DNA from: Elmis aenea
Lineage: Eukaryota > Arthropoda > Insecta > Coleoptera > Elmidae
Assembly: GCA_947652605.1 (NCBI GenBank)
Contig: CANTFG010000098.1
Coordinates: 90,039 to 154,038, forward strand
Direction of reading: 5' to 3'
DNA: 64,000 bases
The notes below the pieces were generated by a model. The model worked only from the letters and a program-made list of their open reading frames with translations, searched no databases and had not been told where the DNA came from. Both the position numbers and the translations under genes were made by a program. Shown here in pieces: positions 54,028 through 64,000 of this stretch (its first letter is position 1; every line of letters starts with the position of its first letter).

Positions 54028-57000
54028 TGTTCCTTGAGCGACTATTTCTAAACAATTTTAATTATTGATTTGTATATCACAGGAACAGTTTATCCATCGC
54101 CTCTTTACATGAATACAATTGTTTTGCATATATCTTTCAATGAGCTGGTTTTAATTTTTAATAATTTCCTAAAAATACCGTGCTTTAGTTAATACATATG
54201 TTCCTTGAGCGACTATTTTGAAACAATTTTAATTATTGATTTGTATATCACAGAAACAGTTTATCCATCGCCTCTTTACATGAATACAATTGTTTTGCAT
54301 ATGTCTTTCAATGAGCTGGTTTTAATTTTTAATGATTTCCTAAAAATACCGTGCTTTAGTTAATACATATGTTCCTTGAGCGACTATTTTTAAACAATTT
54401 TAATTATTGATTTGTATATCACAGGACAAGTTTATCCTTCGCATCTTTACATGAATACAATTGTTTTGCATATGTCTTTCAATGAGCTGGTTTTAATTTT
54501 TAATAATTTCCTAAAAATACCGTGCTTTAGTTAATACATATGTTCCTTGAGCGACTATTTCTAAACAATTTTAATTATTGATTTGTATATCACAGGAACA
54601 GTTTATCCATCGCCTCTTTACATGAATACAATTGTTTTGCATATGTCTTTCAATGAGCTGGTTTTAATTTTTAATAATTTCTTAAAAATACCGTGCTTTA
54701 GTTAATACATATGTTCCTTGAGCGACTATTTCGAAACAATTTTAATTATTGATTTGTATATCACAGGACAAGTTTATCCTTCGCATCTTTACATGAATAC
54801 AATTGTTTTGCATATGTCTTTCAATGAGCTGGTTTTAATTTTTAATAATTTCCTAAAAATACCGTGCTTTAGTTAATACATATGTTCCTTGAGCGACTAT
54901 TTTGAAACAATTTTAATTATTGATTTGTATATCACAGGAACAGTTTATCCATCGCCTCTTTATATGAATACAATTGTTTTGCATATGTCTTTCAATGAGC
55001 TGGTTTTAATTTTTAATAATTTCCTAAAAATACAGTGCTTTAGTTAATACATATGTTCCTTGAGCGACTATTTCTAAACAATTTTAATTATTGATTTGTA
55101 TATGACAGGAACAGTTTATCCATCGCCTTTTTACATGAATACAATTGTTTTGCATATGTCTTTCAATGAGCTGGTTTTAATTTTTAATAATGTCTTAAAA
55201 ATACCGTGCTTTAGTTAATACATATGTTCCTTGAGCGACTATTTCGAAACAATTTTAATTATTGATTTGTATATCACAGGAACAGTTTATCCATCGCCTC
55301 TTTACATGAATACAATTGTTTTGCATATATCTTTCAATGAGCTGGTTTTAATTTTTAATCATTTCCTAAAAATACCGTGCTTTAGTTAATACATATGTTT
55401 CTTGAGCGACTATTTCGAAACAATTTTAATTATTGATTTGTATATCACAGAAACAGTTTATCCATCGTCTCTTTACATGAATACAATTGTATTGCATATG
55501 TCTTTCAATGAGCTGGTTTTAATTTTTAATAATTTCCTAAAAATACCGTGCTTTAGTTAATACATATGTTCCTTGAGCGACTATTTCGAAACAATTTTAA
55601 TTATTGATTTGTATATCACAGGACAAGTTTATCCTTCGCATCTTTACATGAATACAATTGTTTTGCATATGTCTTTCAATGAGCTGGTTTTAATTTTTAA
55701 TAATTTCCTAAAAATACAGTGCTTTAGTTAATACATATGTTCCTTGAGCGACTATTTTGAAACAATTTTAATTATTGATTTGTATATCACAGGAACAGTT
55801 TATCCATCGCCTCTTTATATGAATACAATTGTTTTGCATATGTCTTTCAATGAGCTGGTTTTAATTTTTAATAATTTCCTAAAAATACCGTGCTTTAGTT
55901 AATACATATGTTCCTTGAGCGACTATTTCTAAACAATTTTAATTATTGATTTGTATATCACAGGAACAGTTTATCCATCGCCTCTTTACATGAATACAAT
56001 TGTTTTGCATATATCTTTCAATGAGCTGGTTTTAATTTTTAATAATTTCCTAAAAATACCGTGCTTTAGTTAATACATATGTTCCTTGAGCGACTATTTT
56101 GAAACAATTTTAATTATTGATTTGTATATCACAGAAACAGTTTATCCATCGCCTCTTTACATGAATACAATTGTTTTGCATATGTCTTTCAATGAGCTGG
56201 TTTTAATTTTTAATGATTTCCTAAAAATACCGTGCTTTAGTTAATACATATGTTCCTTGAGCGACTATTTTTAAACAATTTTAATTATTGATTTGTATAT
56301 CACAGGACAAGTTTATCCTTCGCATCTTTACATGAATACAATTGTTTTGCATATGTCTTTCAATGAGCTGGTTTTAATTTTTAATAATTTCCTAAAAATA
56401 CCGTGCTTTAGTTAATACATATGTTCCTTGAGCGACTATTTCTAAACAATTTTAATTATTGATTTGTATATCACAGGAACAGTTTATCCATCGCCTCTTT
56501 ACATGAATACAATTGTTTTGCATATGTCTTTCAATGAGCTGGTTTTAATTTTTAATAATTTCCTAAAAATACCGTGCTTTAGTTAATACATATGTTTCTT
56601 GAGCGACTATTTCTAAACAATTTTAATTATTGATTTGTATATCACAGGAACAGTTTATCCATCGCCTCTTTACATGAATACAATTGTTTTGCATATGTCT
56701 TTCAATGAGCTGGTTTTAATTTTTAATAATTTCCTAAAAATACCGTGCTTTAGTTAATACATATGTTCCTTGAGCGACTATTTCGAAACAATTTTAATTA
56801 TTGATTTGTATATTACAGGAACAGTTTATCTATCGCCTCTTTACATGTATACAATTGTTTTGCATATGTCTTTCAAAGAGCTGGTTTTAATTTTTAATAA
56901 TTTCCTAAAAATACCGTGCTTTAGTTAATACATATGTTCCTTGAGCGACTATTTCGAAACAATTTTAATTATTGATTTGTATATCACAGGAACAGTTTAT

Positions 57001-58131
57001 CCATCGCCTCTTTACATGAATACAATTGTTTTGCATATGTCTTTCAATGAGCTGGTTTTAATTTTTAATAATTTCCTAAAAATACCGTGCTTTAGTTAAT
57101 ACATATGTTCCTTAAGCGACTATTTCGAAACAATTTTAATTATTGATTTGTATATCACAGAAACAGTTTATCCATCGCCTCTTTACATGAATACAATTGT
57201 TTTGCATATGTCTTTCAATGAGCTGGTTTTAATTTTTAATAATTTCCTAAAAATACCGTGCTTTAGTTAATACATATGTTCCTTGAGCGACTATTTCTAA
57301 ACAATTTTAATTATTGATTTGTATATCACAGGAACAGTTTATCCATCGCTTCTTTACATGAATACAATTGTTTTGCATATGTCTTTCAATGAGCTGGTTT
57401 TAATTTTTAATAATTTCCTAAAAATACCGTGCTTTAGTTAATACATATATTCCTTGAGCGACTATTTCTGAACAATTTTAATTATTGATTTGTATATCAC
57501 AGGAACAGTTTATCCATCGCCTCTTTACATGAATACAATTGTTTTGCATATGTCTTTCAAAGAGCTGGTTTTAATTTTTAATAATTTCCTAAAAATACCG
57601 TGCTTTAGTTAATACATATGTTCCTTAAGCGACTATTTCGAAACAATTTCAATTATTGATTTGTATATTACTGGAACAGTTTATCCATCGCCTCTTTACA
57701 TGAATACAATTGTTTTGCATATGTCTTTCAATGAGCTGGTTTTAATTTTTAATGATTTCCAAAAAATACCGTGCTTTAGTTCATACATATGTTCCTTGAG
57801 CGACTATTTCGAAACAATTTTAATTATTGATTTGTATATCACAGAAACAGTTTATCCATCGCCTCTTTACATGAATACAATTGTTTTGCATATGTCTTTC
57901 AATGAGCTGGTTTTAATTTTTAATAATTTCCTAAAAATACCGTGCTTTAGTTAATACATATGTTCCTTGAGCGACTATTTCTAAACAATTTTAATTATTG
58001 ATTTGTATATCACAGGAACAGTTTATCCATCGCCTCTTTACATGAATACAATTGTTTTGCATATGTCTTTCAATGAGCTGGTTTTAATTTTTAATAATTT
58101 CCTAAAAATACCGTGCTTTAGTTAATACATA
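54028..58131. repeat. 24-monomer tandem duplication B, copy 2 (4104 bp)
   Basis: This is collinear with 49924-54027. Differences noticed are an M head (TATGACAGG and GCCTTTTTAC) at 55054 where copy 1 has CACAGG and CCTCTTTAC, and AATTTCC near 58098 where copy 1 has AATTCCC. Both copies share ATTACTGG in their O1 monomer (53515 and 57619), which gives otherwise identical open frames at 53557-53850 and 57661-57954. Confidence 0.91.
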
Positions 58132-60867
58132 TGTTCCTTGAGCGACTATTTCGAAACAATTTTAATTATTGATTTGTATATTACAGGAACAGTTTATCTA
58201 TCGCCTCTTTACATGTATACAATTGTTTTGCATATGTCTTTCAAAGAGCTGGTTTTAATTTTTAATAATTTCCTAAAAATACCGTGCTTTAGTTAATACA
58301 TATGTTCCTTGAGCGACTATTTCGAAACAATTTTAATTATTGATTTGTATATCACAGGAACAGTTTATCCATCGCCTCTTTACATGAATACAATTGTTTT
58401 GCATATGTCTTTCAATGAGCTGGTTTTAATTTTTAATAATTTCCTAAAAATACCGTGCTTTAGTTAATACATATGTTCCTTAAGCGACTATTTCGAAACA
58501 ATTTCAATTATTGATTTGTATATCACAGAAACAGTTTATCCATCGCCTCTTTACATGAATACAATTGTTTTGCATATGTCTTTCAATGAGCTGGTTTTAA
58601 TTTTTAATAATTTCCTAAAAATACCGTGCTTTAGTTAATACATATGTTCCTTGAGCGACTATTTCTAAACAATTTTAATTATTGATTTGTATATCACAGG
58701 AACAGTTTATCCATCGCTTCTTTACATGAATACAATTGTTTTGCATATGTCTTTCAATGAGCTGGTTTTAATTTTTAATAATTTCCTAAAAATACCGTGC
58801 TTTAGTTAATACATATATTCCTTGAGCGACTATTTCTGAACAATTTTAATTATTGATTTGTATATCACAGGAACAGTTTATCCATCGCCTCTTTACATGA
58901 ATACAATTGTTTTGCATATGTCTTTCAAAGAGCTGGTTTTAATTTTTAATAATTTCCTAAAAATACCGTGCTTTAGTTAATACATATGTTCCTTAAGCGA
59001 CTATTTCGAAACAATTTCAATTATTGATTTGTATATCACTGGAACAGTTTATCCATCGCCTCTTTACATGAATACAATTGTTTTGCATATGTCTTTCAAT
59101 GAGCTGGTTTTAATTTTTAATGATTTCCAAAAAATACCGTGCTTTAGTTCATACATATGTTCCTTGAGCGACTATTTCGAAACAATTTTAATTATTGATT
59201 TGTATATCACAGAAACAGTTTATCCATCGCCTCTTTACATGAATACAATTGTTTTGCATATGTCTTTCAATGAGCTGGTTTTAATTTTTAATAATTTCCT
59301 AAAAATACCGTGCTTTAGTTAATACATATGTTCCTTGAGCGACTATTTCTAAACAATTTTAATTATTGATTTGTATATCACAGGAACAGTTTATCCATCG
59401 CCTCTTTACATGAATACAATTGTTTTGCATATGTCTTTCAATAAGCTGGTTTTAATTTTTAATAATTTCCTAAAAATACAGTGCTTTAGTTAATACATAT
59501 GTTCCTTGAGCGACTATTTCGAAACAATTTTAATTATTGATTTGTATATCACAGAAACAGTTTATCCATCGCCTCTTTACATGAATACAATTGTTTTGCA
59601 TATGTCTTTCAATGAGCTGGTTTTAATTTTTAATAATTTCCTAAAAATACCGTGCTTTAGTTAATACATATGTTCCTTGAGCGACTATTTCTAAACAATT
59701 TTAATTATTGATTTGTATATCACAGGAACAGTTTATCCATCGCCTCTTTACATGAATACAATTGTTTTGCATATGTCTTTCAATGAGCTGGTTTTAATTT
59801 TTAATAATTTCCTAAAAATACCGTGCTTTAGTTAATACATATGTTCCTTGAGCGACTATTTCTAAACAATTTTAATTATTGATTTGTATATCACAGGAAC
59901 AGTTTATCCATCGCCTCTTTACATGAATACAATTGTTTTGCATATGTCTTTCAATGAGCTGGTTTTAATTTTTAATAATTTCCTAAAAATACCGTGCTTT
60001 AGTTAATACATATGTTCCTTAAGCGACTATTTCGAAACAATTTTAATTATAGATTTGTATATCACAGGAACAGTTTATCCATCGCCTCTTTACATGAATA
60101 CAATTGTTTTGCATATGTCTTTCAATGAGCTGGTTTTAATTTTTAATAATTTTCTAAAAATACCGTGCTTTAGTTAATACATATGTTCCTTGAGCGACTA
60201 TTTCGAAACAATTTTAATTATTGATTTGTATATTACAGGAACAGTTTATCTATCGCCTCTTTACATGTATACAATTGTTTTGCATATGTCTTTCAAAGAG
60301 CTGGTTTTAATTTTTAATAATTTCCTAAAAATACCGTGCTTTAGTTAATACATATGTTCCTTGAGCGACTATTTCGAAACAATTTTAATTATTGATTTGT
60401 ATATCACAGGAACAGTTTATCCATCGCCTCTTTACATGAATACAATTGTTTTGCATATGTCTTTCAATGAGCTGGTTTTAATTTTTAATAATTTCCTAAA
60501 AATACCGTGCTTTAGTTCATACATATGTTCCTTGAGCGACTATTTCGAAACAATTTTAATTATTGATTTGTATATCACAGAAACAGTTTATCCATCGCCT
60601 CTTTACATGAATACAATTGTTTTGCATATGTCTTTCAATGAGCTGGTTTTAATTTTTAATAATTTCCTAAAAATACCGTGCTTTAGTTAATACATATGTT
60701 CCTTGAGCGACTATTTCTAAACAATTTTAATTATTGATTTGTATATCACAGGAACAGTTTATCCATCGCCTCTTTACATGAATACAATTGTTTTGCATAT
60801 GTCTTTCAAAGAGCTGGTTTTAATTTTTAATAATTTCCTAAAAATACCGTGCTTTAGTTAATACATA
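58132..60867. repeat. 16-monomer-offset block, left part
   Basis: Monomers 58132-59499 (Y, c, P, S, E, O1, O2, Q) match 60868-62235 at 2736 bp. The second half, 59500-60867, is O2, two TTCTAA copies, N, Y, c with GTTCATAC, O2, K, and has no partner at that offset. The Y-c-P-S-E-O1-O2 module here directly follows another copy of itself ending at 57960, so two such modules lie almost back to back. Confidence 0.83.
60355..60525 (+). repeat. Consensus monomer with an O1-type end (short conversion tract)
   Basis: This copy keeps AATAATTTCCTAAA but ends GTTCATAC, otherwise a mark of O1-type tails. The switch must lie between positions 143 and 164, about 20 bp. It removes the stop at 163-165 and joins this monomer's frame to the following O2, giving the longest open frame in the window (60361-60690, 109 codons). 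The opposite recombinants, O1-type tails with GTTAATAC, are at 41032-41202 and 48898-49068. Confidence 0.8.
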
Positions 60868-62235
60868 TGTTCCTTGAGCGACTATTTCGAAACAATTTTA
60901 ATTATTGATTTGTATATTACAGGAACAGTTTATCTATCGCCTCTTTACATGTATACAATTGTTTTGCATATGTCTTTCAAAGAGCTGGTTTTAATTTTTA
61001 ATAATTTCCTAAAAATACCGTGCTTTAGTTAATACATATGTTCCTTGAGCGCCTATTTCGAAACAATTTTAATTATTGATTTGTATATCACAGGAACAGT
61101 TTATCCATCGCCTCTTTACATGAATACAATTGTTTTGCATATGTCTTTCAATGAGCTGGTTTTAATTTTTAATAATTTCCTAAAAATACCGTGCTTTAGT
61201 TAATACATATGTTCCTTAAGCGACTATTTCGAAACAATTTCAATTATTAATTTGTATATCACAGAAACAGTTTATCCATCGCCTCTTTACATGAATACAA
61301 TTGTTTTGCATATGTCTTTCAATGAGCTGGTTTTAATTTTTAATAATTTCCTAAAAATACCGTGCTTTAGTTAATACATATGTTCCTTGAGCGACTATTT
61401 CTAAACAATTTTAATTATTGATTTGTATATCACAGGAACAGTTTATCCATCGCTTCTTTACATGAATACAATTGTTTTGCATATGTCTTTCAATGAGCTG
61501 GTTTTAATTTTTAATAATTTCCTAAAAATACCGTGCTTTAGTTAATACATATATTCCTTGAGCGACTATTTCTGAACAATTTTAATTATTGATTTGTATA
61601 TCACAGGAACAGTTTATCCATTGCCTCTTTACATGAATACAATTGTTTTGCATATGTCTTTCAAAGAGCTGGTTTTAATTTTTAATAATTTCCTAAAAAT
61701 ACCGTGCTTTAGTTAATACATATGTTCCTTAAGCGACTATTTCGAAACAATTTCAATTATTGATTTGTATATCACTGGAACAGTTTATCCATCGCCTCTT
61801 TACATGAATACAATTGTTTTGCATATGTCTTTCAATGAGCTGGTTTTAATTTTTAATGATTTCCAAAAAATACCGTGCTTTAGTTCATACATATGTTCCT
61901 TGAGCGACTATTTCGAAACAATTTTAATTATTGATTTGTATATCACAGAAACAGTTTATCCATCGCCTCTTTACATGAATACAATTGTTTTGCATATGTC
62001 TTTCAATGAGCTGGTTTTAATTTTTAATAATTTCCTAAAAATACCGTGCTTTAGTTAATACATATGTTCCTTGAGCGACTATTTCTAAACAATTTTAATT
62101 ATTGATTTGTATATCACAGGAACAGTTTATCCATCGCCTCTTTACATGAATACAATTGTTTTGCATATGTCTTTCAATGAGCTGGTTTTAATTTTTAATA
62201 ATTTCCTAAAAATACAGTGCTTTAGTTAATACATA
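60868..62235. repeat. 16-monomer-offset block, right part (8 monomers)
   Basis: Y, c, P, S, E, O1, O2, Q match 58132-59499. Private changes seen are GCGCCTATTT (near 61050), ATTAATTTG (near 61249) and ATTGCCTC (near 61620). After the Q monomer the partners differ: M follows here, O2 follows at 59500. Confidence 0.83.
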
Positions 62236-64000
62236 TGTTCCTTGAGCGACTATTTCTAAACAATTTTAATTATTGATTTGTATATGACAGGAACAGTTTA
62301 TCCATCGCCTTTTTACATGAATACAATTGTTTTGCATATGTCTTTTAATGAGCTGGTTTTAATTTTTAATAATGTCTTAAAAATACCGTGCTTTAGTTAA
62401 TACATATGTTCCTTGAGCGACTATTTTGAAACAATTTTAATTATTGATTTGTATATCACAGGAACAGTTTATCCATCGCCTCTTTACATGAATACAATTG
62501 TTTTGCATATGTCTTTCAAAGAGCTGGTTTTAATTTTTAATAATTTCCTAAAAATACCGTGCTTTAGTTAATACATATGTTCCTTAAGCGACTATTTCGA
62601 AACAATTTCAATTATTGATTTGTATATCACTGGAACAGTTTATCCATCGCCTCTTTACATGAATACAATTGTTTTGCATATGTCTTTCAATGAGCTGGTT
62701 TTAATTTTTAATGATTTCCAAAAAATACCGTGCTTTAGTTCATACATATGTTCCTTGAGCGACTATTTCGAAACAATTTTAATTATTGATTTGTATATCA
62801 CAGAAACAGTTTATCCATCGCCTCTTTACATGAATACAATTGTTTTGCATATGTCTTTCAATGAGCTGGTTTTAATTTTTAATAATTTCCTAAAAATACC
62901 GTGCTTTAGTTAATACATATGTTCCTTGAGCGACTATTTCTAAACAATTTTAATTATTGATTTGTATATCAGAGGAACAGTTTATCCATCGCCTCTTTAC
63001 ATGAATACAATTGTTTTGCATATGTCTTTCAATGAGCTGGTTTTAATTTTTAATAATTTCCTAAAAATACAGTGCTTTAGTTAATACATATGTTCCTTGA
63101 GCGACTATTTCTAAACAATTTTAATTATTGATTTGTATATGACAGGAACAGTTTATCCATCGCCTTTTTACATGAATACAATTGTTTTGCATATGTCTTT
63201 CAATGAGCTGGTTTTAATTTTTAATAATGTCTTAAAAATACCGTGCTTTAGTTAATACATATGTTCCTTGAGCGACTATTTCGAAACAATTTTAATTATT
63301 GATTTGTATATCACAGGAACAGTTTATCCATCGCCTCTTTACATGAATACAATTGTTTTGCATATATCTTTCAATGAGCTGGTTTTAATTTTTAATAATT
63401 TCCTAAAAATACCGTGCTTTAGTTAATACATATGTTCCTTGAGCGACTATTTCGAAACAATTTTAATTATTGATTTGTATATCACAGAAACAGTTTATCC
63501 ATCGTCTCTTTACATGAATACAATTGTATTGCATATGTCTTTCAATGAGCTGGTTTTAATTTTTAATAATTTCCTAAAAATACCGTGCTTTAGTTAATAC
63601 ATATGTTCCTTGAGCGACTATTTCGAAACAATTTTAATTATTGATTTGTATATCACAGGACAAGTTTATCCTTCGCATCTTTACATGAATACAATTGTTT
63701 TGCATATGTCTTTCAATGAGCTGGTTTTAATTTTTAATAATTTCCTAAAAATACCGTGCTTTAGTTAATACATATGTTCCTTGAGCGACTATTTTGAAAC
63801 AATTTTAATTATTGATTTTTATATCACAGGAACAGTTTATCCATCGCCTCTTTATATGAATACAATTGTTTTGCATATGTCTTTCAATGAGCTGGTTTTA
63901 ATTTTTAATAATTTCCTAAAAATACCGTGCTTTAGTTAATACATATGTTCCTTGAGCGACTATTTCTAAACAATTTTAATTATTGATTGGTATATCACAG
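62236..64000. repeat. Closing block: M-K-O1-O2-Q-M-I-V-D-T and partial monomer
   Basis: This run continues the presumed ancestral order after O1-O2-Q. The I-V-D-T monomers at 63262-63945 and the following partial copy with GATTGGTAT (63946-64000) parallel 514-1368 at the start of the window, where I-V-D-T is also followed by a GATTGGTAT copy. The array is cut by the window edge inside a monomer, so it continues beyond 64000, and presumably before 1. Confidence 0.88.
63946..64000 (+). repeat. Partial monomer truncated by window end
   Basis: The first 55 bases of a TTCTAA monomer with GATTGGTAT in place of GATTTGTAT. This rare T-to-G change is otherwise seen at 1198-1368 and 49753-49923, each time in or next to a T-type monomer. 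Confidence 0.93.

Larger units (their letters stand above)
1..64000. repeat. 171-bp satellite DNA array filling the whole window
   Basis: A 171-bp unit repeats head-to-tail from end to end, 374 complete copies plus 55 bases. Near-consensus copies can be read at 2395-2565 (TTCGAA form) and 21205-21375 (TTCTAA form). Landmarks by monomer position are TGTTCCTTGAGCGAC at 1-15, TTTCGAAA at 18-25, CACAGGAACAG at 51-61, ACAATTGT at 88-95, GCATATGTC at 99-107, GAGCTGG at 115-121 and CCGTGC at 151-156. Two AT-rich blocks (about 23-50 and 121-150) carry few G or C. Copies mostly differ from consensus at about 0-8 bases. The length is close to one nucleosome plus linker, common for centromeric satellites in animals and plants. 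No interrupting sequence was found, so all stretches without a gene consist of this repeat. Assignment to a centromere is inference. Confidence 0.98.

Noticed and set aside
3121..62913. About 37 open frames of 80-109 codons as protein-coding genes
   Set aside because: All are the same satellite frame read through O1-O2-type pairs. Most begin at TTG, have no separate regulatory context and differ only where monomers differ. Their recurrence follows the repeat, not gene structure.
1..64000. CRISPR array
   Set aside because: The regular 171-bp period superficially suits a repeat array, but there are no unique spacers; the entire period is conserved. No cas-like genes are present.
1..64000. Primate alpha satellite
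   Set aside because: Only the 171-bp length agrees. The monomer lacks alpha-satellite sequence features I know, and is about 29% G+C with a different landmark set.
1..64000. CENP-B box
   Set aside because: TTTCGAAACAAT matches the TTCGnnnnA half of the box, but the required CGGG that should follow is absent (TTTAA instead), so a mammalian-type box is not supported.
1..64000. Tandem-repeat protein gene with 57-residue repeats
   Set aside because: 171 = 3 x 57 invites this reading, but nearly every monomer outside O1-type tails has an in-frame TAA at positions 163-165, and many also have TAA at 22-24. No frame is open for more than about two monomers.
1..64000. Mobile element or integrated virus within the array
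   Set aside because: I followed the monomer phase through the window and found only indels of 1-2 bp or whole monomers. No terminal repeats, target-site duplications or foreign sequence appear.
1..64000. rRNA spacer repeats, tRNA or other RNA genes, telomeric repeats
   Set aside because: No conserved rRNA or tRNA motifs and no short G-rich telomere repeats are present in the monomer on either strand.

Overview
The window is one unbroken, head-to-tail satellite DNA array. A monomer of 171 bp begins at base 1 (phase set at TGTTCC) and recurs to the end: I count 374 complete monomers and a 55-base partial at 63946-64000. Seven small indels (net -9 bp) account exactly for the 64000 bases. Every monomer is in the same orientation. 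I found no transposon, inversion, microsatellite, unique sequence, RNA gene or credible protein gene. The consensus is about 29% G+C (49 of 171 by hand count). A single-family array of this size, with nested higher-order repeats, points to a eukaryotic chromosome and most likely (peri)centromeric or other constitutive heterochromatin. The sequence is not primate alpha satellite, although the monomer length is the same. I cannot name the species; an AT-rich invertebrate genome would fit but is not shown.

Monomers fall into recurring subtypes, each defined by a few linked substitutions (monomer positions in brackets). O1: G9A, T32C, A54T, A136G, T143A, A164C. O2: G56A with TTCGAA kept. Q: C152A. 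M: C51G, C76T, T139G, C142T. K: T114A. S: C74T. E: G2A, G22T, A23G, usually with K. N: T39A, C141T. Y: C51T, C68T, A85T, T114A. P: G9A, T32C, G56A. I: G105A. V: G56A, C73T, T96A. D: A58C, C59A, A69T, C74A. T: C21T, C81T. X: an M-like head (C51G) on an O1 tail. W: V with A136G. The order N-Y-c-P-S-E-O1-O2-Q-M-K-O1-O2-Q-M-I-V-D-T (c = near-consensus) keeps recurring and looks like the ancestral higher-order unit. It has been cut, fused and re-duplicated many times.

Layout: 1-5130, mosaic opening; 5131-14878, a 29-monomer tandem duplication with a chimeric junction at 9919-10089; 14879-21717, short mosaic blocks; 21718-25133, a 10-monomer duplication; 22402-40005, a 51/52-monomer duplication of about 8.8 kb; 36757-44964, a 24-monomer duplication (4104 bp each); 43426-48897, a 16-monomer duplication; 48898-49923, a linker; 49924-58131, a second 24-monomer duplication with an older 11-monomer-offset repeat inside; 58132-62235, a partial 16-monomer-offset duplication; 62236-64000, a return to Q-M-K-O1-O2-Q-M-I-V-D-T.

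No genes work together here. The biology visible is array evolution by unequal crossing-over and gene conversion, always in monomer register, recorded in chimeric junction monomers and in private mutations that were copied with their blocks. Because 171 is divisible by 3, one frame stays open across monomers wherever two stop codons have mutated. This yields about 37 near-identical 80-109-codon open frames, which I treat as by-products of the repeat.
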